A stretch of 11,376 nucleotides of DNA from Lysobacterales bacterium CG_4_10_14_3_um_filter_64_11 (GTDB lineage Bacteria > Pseudomonadota > Gammaproteobacteria > Xanthomonadales > Xanthomonadaceae): NCBI GenBank assembly GCA_002782905.1, contig PFJA01000247.1, positions 1,451 to 12,826 on the forward strand, read 5' to 3'. Position 1 is the first letter of the stretch; every line of letters begins with the position of its first letter. Both the position numbers and the translations under genes were made by a program. This document shows, in pieces, positions 5,897-11,376 of the stretch. The notes under the pieces were generated by a model. That model saw nothing but the letters and a program-made list of their open reading frames with translations. It was not told where the DNA came from and made no database searches.

Positions 5897-7003
5897 GTGC
5901 CCATACCACTGAATCCTGCCGTGTTTGCGCGTAGCGCGTTGCGTTTCTTGCTGGTTGCCGGGCTGCTTTCGCTCGCCGCGTGCCGGGGTGGCAGCGACGA
6001 TGGCAAGGGCAAGGCCAACGCGCCGGTGCAGGTCGTCAGCATGGCATTGGAACGCAAGCCGTGGCGCGATGGCATCGAGGCGCTGGGTACGGCGCGCGCC
6101 AACGAATCGGTGGTGATTGCCGCCAAGGTCAATGAGGCGGTCAAGCGGGTCAACTTCGATAGCGGGGACTATGTCGAAGCCGGCGCGGTGCTGGTGGATT
6201 TGTCGGGCCGGGTAGAGCTGGCCGAACTGGAAGAAGCGCGGGCGCAGTTTCGTGAAGCGCAGCAGCAACTCGAACGCAATCAGCAACTGGCGGCGCGGCA
6301 ACTGATTCCGGCCAGCCAGCTCGATGCGCAGCGCGCAACCCGCGACGCGACGCGTGCTCGCATGGACGCGATCCGCGCGCGTTTGGCCGATCGCGTGATC
6401 ACCGCGCCGTTCGATGGCGTGCTCGGTTTGCGCCAGGTCAGCCCGGGTACTTTGTTGCGCCCCGGCGACCCGATCGCCACGCTCGATGATGTGTCGCTGA
6501 TCAAGCTCGATTTCACCGTGCCCGAATCGTTTCTCGCGGTGCTCAAGGACGGCTTGCAGGTGCAGGCGCGCAGCGCGGCCTGGCCGGGGCAGGATTTTGT
6601 CGGCGTGGTGCGCAGCGTCGATTCGCGGGTAGACCCAGTCACCCGTGCGGTCACCGTGCGCGCCGAAATCCCGAATCTTGAGCGCATGCTGCGGCCCGGC
6701 ATGCTGATGACGGTGCTGGTGCAACAGGAACCGCGCCAAGCGCTGGTGTTGCCCGAACTGGCACTGATCCAGATCGGCAGGCAGGCTTTCGTGTTCCGCG
6801 TGCGCGACGATGCCAGCGTGGAACAGGTGCCGGTGAGGGTGGGCGCGCGGCGCCGCGGTGATGTCGAAATCGTCGCTGGTTTGGCCGAAGGCGATCGCGT
6901 GGTGGTCGAGGGTACCGTCAAGCTGCGCCCCGGCGCGCACGTGGTAGAACACGCAGCGGTGCCGCAAACGCTGCCCGCGGCTGCGCAAAGCCCGGAGGGG
7001 TAA
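5897..7003 (+). CDS. RND efflux periplasmic adaptor (membrane fusion protein), lipoprotein
   Basis: The 368-residue protein is the adaptor that links an inner-membrane RND pump to an outer-membrane channel. A lipoprotein signal is visible: hydrophobic 16-27 and lipobox LAAC with Cys29. Residues about 45-105 and 165-200 form the split biotinyl-lipoyl-like domain (VVIAAKVNEAVKRVNFDSGDYVEAGAVLVDL; VITAPFDGVLGLRQVSPGTLLRPGD). The alpha-helical coiled-coil hairpin lies between them (about 107-163, rich in Glu, Gln and Arg). The beta-barrel and membrane-proximal domains follow (about 203-350, with RSVDSRVDPVTRAVTVRAEIPN and LRPGMLMTVLV). The GTG start is chosen because GAGGAGAG (5880-5887) precedes it by about 9 nt and the signal begins there. 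The permease gene follows after 3 nt, so the two are surely co-transcribed. Leader elements at 5767-5840 may regulate it. Confidence 0.94.
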   Translation: MPIPLNPAVFARSALRFLLVAGLLSLAACRGGSDDGKGKANAPVQVVSMALERKPWRDGIEALGTARANESVVIAAKVNEAVKRVNFDSGDYVEAGAVLVDLSGRVELAELEEARAQFREAQQQLERNQQLAARQLIPASQLDAQRATRDATRARMDAIRARLADRVITAPFDGVLGLRQVSPGTLLRPGDPIATLDDVSLIKLDFTVPESFLAVLKDGLQVQARSAAWPGQDFVGVVRSVDSRVDPVTRAVTVRAEIPNLERMLRPGMLMTVLVQQEPRQALVLPELALIQIGRQAFVFRVRDDASVEQVPVRVGARRRGDVEIVAGLAEGDRVVVEGTVKLRPGAHVVEHAAVPQTLPAAAQSPEG

Positions 7004-7006
7004 GCC

Positions 7007-10000
7007 ATGTACGTATCGGACATCACTATTCGTCGGCCGGTGCTGGCCACCGTGATGAGCCTGCTGCTGGTGGTGCTCGGCGCGCTGTCCTACAGCAAGC
7101 TGGCATTGCGTGAATTGCCCGATATCGACCCGCCGGTGGTGTCGGTGGAAACCAATTACCCCGGTGCGTCGGCGGCGGTAGTGGAAACCCGCATCACCCA
7201 GATTCTGGAAGACTCGGTCAGCGGCATCGAAGGCGTCGATACCCTGCAATCGTCCAGCCGCAACGGCCGCGCCGCCATCACCATCGAGTTCAAGCTCAGT
7301 CGCGATATCGAAAGCGCTGCCAACGATGTGCGCGATGCCATCTCGCGGGTGGTGGACCGCCTGCCCGAAGAAGCCGATCCACCGGAAGTCGCCAAGGTCT
7401 CGGCCGACGCCGATGTGATCTTGTGGTTGAACCTCAACTCGAATCGGCTCGACCCGCTGTCATTGAACGACTACGCCGAGCGCTACATCGTCGATCGGCT
7501 GTCGGCGATCGAGGGCGTGGCGCGGGTGCGTATCGGCGGCGAGCAGCGCTACGCCATGCGCATCTGGCTCGATCGCAAGGCGCTCGCTGCACGCAATCTG
7601 GCAGTGTCCGATGTCGAGGCGGCGCTGCGCCGCGAGAACGTCGAGTTGCCGGCGGGCCGTTTGGAGTCGGCAACCCGCGATTTCACCCTGCGCATCGAGC
7701 GTGGTTACGCCAGTGCCGAGCAGTTTCAGCGCATGGCGCTGGTCAAGGGCGCCGATGGTTACGTGGTGCGCCTCGGCGATGTCGCCAAGGTTGAAATCGA
7801 TGCCGAGGATCGGCGCGCGTGGTATCGCGGCAATGGCGAGCCGCAGGTCGGGCTCGGCATCATCAAAACTTCCACTGCCAACAGCCTGGAGGTGGCGCGC
7901 ACGGTGGCCGACGAAGCCAAGCGCATTTCCGCGACGCTGCCCGATGGCATGCGCCTGGTGGTGGCCTACGATGCCACCGTGTTCATCGATGCCGCTGTCG
8001 AGCGCGTGTTTGCCACCTTGTTCGAGGCGGTGGCGCTGGTGCTGGTGGTGATCTGGCTGTTCCTTGGCAGTGCCCGCGCAGCATTGATTCCGGCGGTGAC
8101 GGTGCCGGTGTGCCTGATCGCGTCATTCATGGCGCTGTACGCCTTTGGCTTCTCGATCAACCTGCTCACCCTGTTGGCGCTGGTGCTGGCGATTGGTCTG
8201 GTGGTGGACGACGCCATCGTGGTGCTGGAGAACGTACAACGCCGCGTTGATCTGGGCGAACCACCGGAAGTGGCAGCCGAGCGCGGCACGCGGCAGGTGA
8301 CGTTTGCAGTGATCGCGACCACCGCCGTATTGATCGCGGTGTTTTTGCCGGTGGCGTTCATGGAAGGCAATAACGGCCGCCTGTTCCGTGAGCTGGCGGT
8401 GGCGCTGGCTGGCGCTATCGCCATCTCCGCGTTTGTTGCCTTGAGCCTGACCCCGATGATGTGCGCACGCCTGGTGCGTGCGCAGCGCAAACCATCGGGT
8501 TTGAACGCGCTGGTGGATCGCTGCCTGCGGGCGGTGGAACGCGGCTATCGCAGCAGTTTGCGGCGCAGCGTCGGTCGCCCGTGGCTGTTCACTGCGGTGA
8601 TGCTGGTGGCGGTGGCGATCAGTGGCCTGTTATTTGTCAACGTGCCGCGCGAACTGGCGCCGCCGGAAGATCGCGGCGCATTTTTCACCCTGATCCAGGG
8701 GCCGGAAGGCGCCGGCTTTGATTACACCGTCAGCCAGGTGCGTGAAATCGAGCGTCGCTTGCTGACCCATGCCGGCGACGACGGCCCGATCGACCGCGTG
8801 ATAACTCGCGTGCCGGGCGGTTTTGGTTCCAGCGAAGAAATGCACACCGGGCAAGCCATCGTGCTGCTCAAACCGTGGGCACAGCGCGACATTTCCACCG
8901 CGCAACTGGCTGAACAGGTGCGCACGGAGCTGGCCGATATCCCCGGTGTGCGGGCGATGCCGACGGTACGCTCGGGATTGGTGCGCAGCGGCGGGCAGCC
9001 GTTGCAGGTGGTGCTGGGCGGGCCAGACTACGACGAGCTGGCGCAGTGGCGTGATCGCCTGCTGGCGCGCATGGACGAAAATCCGGGGTTGTTCGCCGCC
9101 GACTCTGATTACAAGGAAACCCGGCCGCAGTTGCGCGTTACCGTGGATCGCGAACGCGCCGCCGATGTTGGCGTGTCGGTGGCCGATATCGGCCGCACCC
9201 TGGAAACGATGATGGGCTCGCGCCAGGTCACCACCTTCGTCAGCGACGGCGAGGAATACGACGTGATCGCGCAGGCGCAGGAAGCCGACCGCGCCACGCC
9301 ATCGGACCTCAACAATCTTTACGTGCGCTCGCGCAGCGGCCAGTTGATTCCGTTGGCCAGCGTGGTGACGCTGTCAGAGCTGGCCGAACCGGGCACGCTC
9401 AATCGCTTCAACCGCTTGCGTGCGATTACGCTATCGGCCGGGGTTGCGCCGGGTTATACCCTGGGCGAAGCATTGGCCTGGGTGCGGCAGGTCGCACGTG
9501 ACGAATTGCCGCAAACCGCCGCGCTCGATTACAAGGGCGAATCGCGTGAGTACCAACAGGCCGGCAGCGCGGTGGTGTTCACGTTCGCGATGGCGCTGCT
9601 GGTGGTGTACCTGGTGCTGGCGGCGCAGTTCGAGAGTTTCATCCATCCATTGGTGATCATGCTCACCGTGCCACTGGCGGTGCTGGGTGCGTTGCTCGGG
9701 CTGGCGCTGACCGGCTCTACCCTCAATCTGTTCAGCCAGATCGGTATCGTGATGCTGGTCGGGTTGGCCGCCAAGAACGGCATCCTGATCGTCGAGTTCG
9801 CCAATCAACGCCGCGATGCCGGCCGCAACGTGCTCGATGCCGTGCTGGAAGCCGCACAAACCCGTTTGCGACCGATCCTGATGACGTCGGTGGCAACCAT
9901 TGTCGGCGCGCTGCCGTTGCTGGTGGCCGGTGGCCCCGGTTCGGCCAGCCGCAGCGCGATCGGCGTGGTGGTGGTGTTCGGGGTGGCGTTGTCCACGTTG

Positions 10001-10132
10001 CTGTCGCTGTACGTGGTGCCGGCGTTCTATGCCCTGCTGGCGCCGTATACTCGCTCTCCTGAAGCACTGGCCCAGCGCATTGACGAACTGGCGACACGAA
10101 CCAAGGATGTCGATCACCATGCGCCCGCCTGA
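7007..10132 (+). CDS. RND-family inner-membrane efflux permease (HAE1-type, AcrB/MexB-like)
   Basis: The 1041-residue length and the two-halves layout are those of AcrB-type proton-driven drug exporters. TM1 is at about 9-30. The first large periplasmic loop (31-335) carries the porter and docking subdomains. TM2-TM6 lie at 336-486, TM7 at about 527-545, the second loop at 546-852 and TM8-TM12 at 853-1012. The proton-relay residues are present: Asp401-Asp402 in GLVVDDAIVVLENV and Lys923 in GLAAKNGILIVEF, equivalent to AcrB Asp407/Asp408 and Lys940. GGAGG (6995-6999) precedes the ATG by 7 nt, within the end of the adaptor gene. No outer-membrane factor gene follows, so the pump must recruit one encoded elsewhere. 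The protein works as a trimer; substrates cannot be predicted. Its last codons overlap the next gene by 14 nt. Confidence 0.95.
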   Translation: MYVSDITIRRPVLATVMSLLLVVLGALSYSKLALRELPDIDPPVVSVETNYPGASAAVVETRITQILEDSVSGIEGVDTLQSSSRNGRAAITIEFKLSRDIESAANDVRDAISRVVDRLPEEADPPEVAKVSADADVILWLNLNSNRLDPLSLNDYAERYIVDRLSAIEGVARVRIGGEQRYAMRIWLDRKALAARNLAVSDVEAALRRENVELPAGRLESATRDFTLRIERGYASAEQFQRMALVKGADGYVVRLGDVAKVEIDAEDRRAWYRGNGEPQVGLGIIKTSTANSLEVARTVADEAKRISATLPDGMRLVVAYDATVFIDAAVERVFATLFEAVALVLVVIWLFLGSARAALIPAVTVPVCLIASFMALYAFGFSINLLTLLALVLAIGLVVDDAIVVLENVQRRVDLGEPPEVAAERGTRQVTFAVIATTAVLIAVFLPVAFMEGNNGRLFRELAVALAGAIAISAFVALSLTPMMCARLVRAQRKPSGLNALVDRCLRAVERGYRSSLRRSVGRPWLFTAVMLVAVAISGLLFVNVPRELAPPEDRGAFFTLIQGPEGAGFDYTVSQVREIERRLLTHAGDDGPIDRVITRVPGGFGSSEEMHTGQAIVLLKPWAQRDISTAQLAEQVRTELADIPGVRAMPTVRSGLVRSGGQPLQVVLGGPDYDELAQWRDRLLARMDENPGLFAADSDYKETRPQLRVTVDRERAADVGVSVADIGRTLETMMGSRQVTTFVSDGEEYDVIAQAQEADRATPSDLNNLYVRSRSGQLIPLASVVTLSELAEPGTLNRFNRLRAITLSAGVAPGYTLGEALAWVRQVARDELPQTAALDYKGESREYQQAGSAVVFTFAMALLVVYLVLAAQFESFIHPLVIMLTVPLAVLGALLGLALTGSTLNLFSQIGIVMLVGLAAKNGILIVEFANQRRDAGRNVLDAVLEAAQTRLRPILMTSVATIVGALPLLVAGGPGSASRSAIGVVVVFGVALSTLLSLYVVPAFYALLAPYTRSPEALAQRIDELATRTKDVDHHAPA

Positions 10133-10997
10133 TTCAAAATCAGACCGTCCAAAATCAGACCGTCCAAAATCCGACCGTCCAAAATCCGATTGTTCCCGTC
10201 CCCGCCGCCGCGAGCGTGACAACCCCGACCGGCCGCAGAACGCACTGCCGGCGCCGGAGTTGCGCGCCAGTGAGGATCGCTATTACGGTTTGAATGCCTG
10301 CCTTGCAGTGTTTGCCCAGCGGCCGCAGGCGCTGCGCAAGGTCTGGCTGCTGGAGTCGCGCATCGCGGTGCTCAAGCCGGTATTGGCGTTTTGCGTTGCC
10401 AACAAGCTCGGCTATCGTGTAGTCGAAGATGCCGACTTGGGCCGCCTTACCGGCAGCCAGCATCACGAGGGGGTGTGTTTTGCGCTCAGTCAGCGCCCAC
10501 CGTTGACGCTCGATGCCTGGTTGGCACAGCAGCCGGAGCAAGGCGCGCAACAGGCACTGTGGCTCGATGGCGTCGCCAACCCGCACAACATCGGCGCAAT
10601 CGTGCGCTCGGCCGCGCATTTCTCTGTCGCTGGCGCGTTGCTGTGCGGCGATGCTGGCCTCGCGGCCGGTGGCGCCGCGGCGCGGGTCGCGGAGGGTGGT
10701 GCCGAAGCGGTGCCGCTGCTGCGCATTGCTGCCCGCGAACAGGCGATGGCCAAGCTCAGCAACGCCGGCTGGCAGCCGGTGGTATCGGTGGTGCGCGGCG
10801 GGCGGTCGTTATTCGCCACCGCATTGCCACCGCGCATGCTGCTGGTGATCGGCGCCGAAGACAGCGGTGTCGGCGCGCACTGGCTGACGCCATCGACGCC
10901 GCGCATCAGCATCCCCGGCAGCGGCCGCGTCGAAAGCCTGAACGTGGCATCGGCGACGGCGGTGTTTTTGGCGCAGTGGTGGCAACAGCACCGGTGA
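10119..10997 (+). CDS. yfiF: SpoU/TrmH-family RNA 2'-O-methyltransferase, YfiF-like, with repeat-bearing N-terminus
   Basis: This 292-residue SAM-dependent enzyme of the SPOUT class probably methylates a 2'-hydroxyl in tRNA or rRNA. Residues about 52-125 form the substrate-binding domain (DRYYGLNACLAVF...HHEGVCF). The knotted catalytic domain follows with motif 1 (NPHNIGAIVRS, 154-164, Arg163), motif 2 (LLVIGAEDSGV, 241-251) and motif 3 (IPGSGRVESLNVASATAVFL, 265-284). It resembles E. coli YfiF along the whole length, including a charged, disordered N-terminal extension. Residues 1-50 are low complexity, with KSDRP repeated in tandem. ATG 10119 is preferred: AAGGA (10103-10107) lies 11 nt upstream, and the start overlaps the permease stop by 14 nt. 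ATG 10107 is an in-frame alternative. Its placement in the efflux transcription unit may be simple coupling, not shared function. Confidence 0.9.
   Translation: MRPPDSKSDRPKSDRPKSDRPKSDCSRPRRRERDNPDRPQNALPAPELRASEDRYYGLNACLAVFAQRPQALRKVWLLESRIAVLKPVLAFCVANKLGYRVVEDADLGRLTGSQHHEGVCFALSQRPPLTLDAWLAQQPEQGAQQALWLDGVANPHNIGAIVRSAAHFSVAGALLCGDAGLAAGGAAARVAEGGAEAVPLLRIAAREQAMAKLSNAGWQPVVSVVRGGRSLFATALPPRMLLVIGAEDSGVGAHWLTPSTPRISIPGSGRVESLNVASATAVFLAQWWQQHR
10136..10195 (+). repeat. In-frame minisatellite, four 15-bp units encoding KSDRP
   Basis: Units begin at 10136, 10151, 10166 and 10181. The first two are identical (AAAATCAGACCGTCC), the third differs by one base, and the fourth has diverged at its end (AAAATCCGATTGTTC). 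Each unit adds Lys-Ser-Asp-Arg-Pro to the methyltransferase N-terminus, so gain or loss of units keeps the frame. The near-identity of the units suggests recent slippage. Confidence 0.95.
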
Positions 10998-10998
10998 A

Positions 10999-11085
10999 CG
11001 TATTGAAACCTGCTGCGCAGGCTGCGCCTTCCCTTCGCCGCTGCGCGGCTCGCTCGGTCGGGTCGCTCGCGACGGCTTCAATACG
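10999..11085. repeat. 87-bp element with 9-bp perfect terminal inverted repeats
   Basis: CGTATTGAA (10999-11007) and TTCAATACG (11077-11085) bound a GC-rich core, beginning one base after the methyltransferase stop codon. The core contains further short self-complementary runs (GCCGCTGCGCGGC region near 11037-11049). It encodes no transposase. It may be a non-autonomous palindromic element or a 3'-end structure of the efflux-methyltransferase transcript. Confidence 0.55.
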
Positions 11086-11162
11086 CTCCCGCCGTTGATG
11101 CGCGTCGGCGCGCATTCATGCCGCACGCGTTAACCTTGGAGCGCGCTGAATGACTTTTCCCG

Positions 11163-11250
11163 TCGTCATTGCGAGCGCAGCGAAGCAATCCAGTGCTTTG
11201 ACATGCCAGTCACTCTGGATTGCCGCGTCGTTTTGCTCCTCTCCATGAAC
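11163..11250 (+). repeat. Short palindromic intergenic repeat, copy 3, with opposing second arm
   Basis: The CGTCATTGCGAGCG...GAAGCAATCCAGTG unit at 11163-11195 matches copy 1 apart from a few missing bases in the middle. An opposing arm follows (CTGGATTGC at 11215-11223, then a degenerate CGTCGTTTTGCTCCTC run), so GCAATCCAG and CTGGATTGC can pair across about 21 nt. This is the two-armed form of the family found in single-armed form at 676-713. Confidence 0.65.
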
Positions 11251-11376
11251 CTCTCGATCGGAACTGTGTATTGGCCGAGGTGTGTGTATTGAATCGAAGC
11301 AAAAGCTTTCACCGGCCTGCGGCCGGCGAGGCCCTTTTCAGGGCGGAGAGGGCGCAAAACGCCTTGCGCCGGGTCG
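11251..11376. other. Gene-free tail with three consecutive hairpins
   Basis: No open frame here is convincing. The direct repeat TGTGTATTG occurs at 11265-11273 and 11283-11291. Three inverted repeats follow: CCGGCC/GGCCGG (11312-11326), GCCCT/AGGGC (11331-11344) and GGCGCAA/TTGCGCC (11351-11370). Any of them could be part of a repeat element or a terminator continuing past the window edge. Confidence 0.45.

Noticed and set aside
5792..7249. Long open frame (485 codons) on the minus strand opposite the RND adaptor
   Set aside because: Its composition is dominated by His, Arg, Gln and Ala, with no motif or signal. The plus-strand adaptor has complete domains and a ribosome-binding site.
10136..10195. 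Tandem repeats considered as a CRISPR array
   Set aside because: The units are directly adjacent without spacers, are only 15 bp, and encode protein in frame.
11166..11357. 63-codon open frame on the minus strand at the window end
   Set aside because: It spans the palindromic repeat and the hairpins and has no ribosome-binding site or family resemblance.

Overview
The window is GC-rich, densely coded bacterial chromosome from a Gram-negative organism. It encodes two proteins with Sec-type signals, a lipoprotein adaptor with an RND inner-membrane pump, and a SpoU/TrmH methyltransferase closely resembling E. coli YfiF. The gene content and the several families of short palindromic intergenic repeats suggest a gammaproteobacterium, perhaps of the Xanthomonadales/Lysobacterales. 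That placement is an inference from gene style, not from a marker gene.

Layout. (1) 1-537 (+): a RelE-type toxin-antitoxin pair. The antitoxin looks intact. The toxin aligns with E. coli RelE except for a missing internal block of about 17 residues that should carry catalytic Arg81, so it is probably dead. (2) 719-2095 (-): an exported M28 zinc aminopeptidase with a C-terminal fibronectin-III-like domain. (3) 2266-4875 (-): an 869-residue exported protein joining a complete metallo-beta-lactamase-fold hydrolase, a seven-repeat YVTN-type beta-propeller and a TraB/TIKI-like domain with two GxxH motifs. This is the most unusual gene here. (4) 5117-5485 (+): a small VOC/glyoxalase-fold protein with a recognisable sigma-70-type promoter, divergent from (3). 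(5) 5486-5896: a 411-bp gap with three kinds of inverted repeat, including a perfect 31-bp palindrome about 100 bp before the pump genes. (6) 5897-10997 (+): an apparent three-gene transcription unit of RND adaptor lipoprotein, RND permease and TrmH/YfiF-like methyltransferase. The first two genes are 3 nt apart and the last two overlap by 14 nt. The methyltransferase starts with a 4 x 15-bp in-frame minisatellite. (7) 10998-11376: no convincing gene, but a chain of inverted-repeat elements.

How the parts work together. The adaptor and permease should form a proton-driven tripartite efflux pump using an outer-membrane channel encoded elsewhere. The peptidase and the MBL-propeller-TIKI protein are on the same strand, 170 bp apart, and both are predicted to be exported, so they may act together on periplasmic or extracellular substrates. 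No substrate can be named from sequence. No tRNA, rRNA, CRISPR array, insertion sequence or phage gene was seen.
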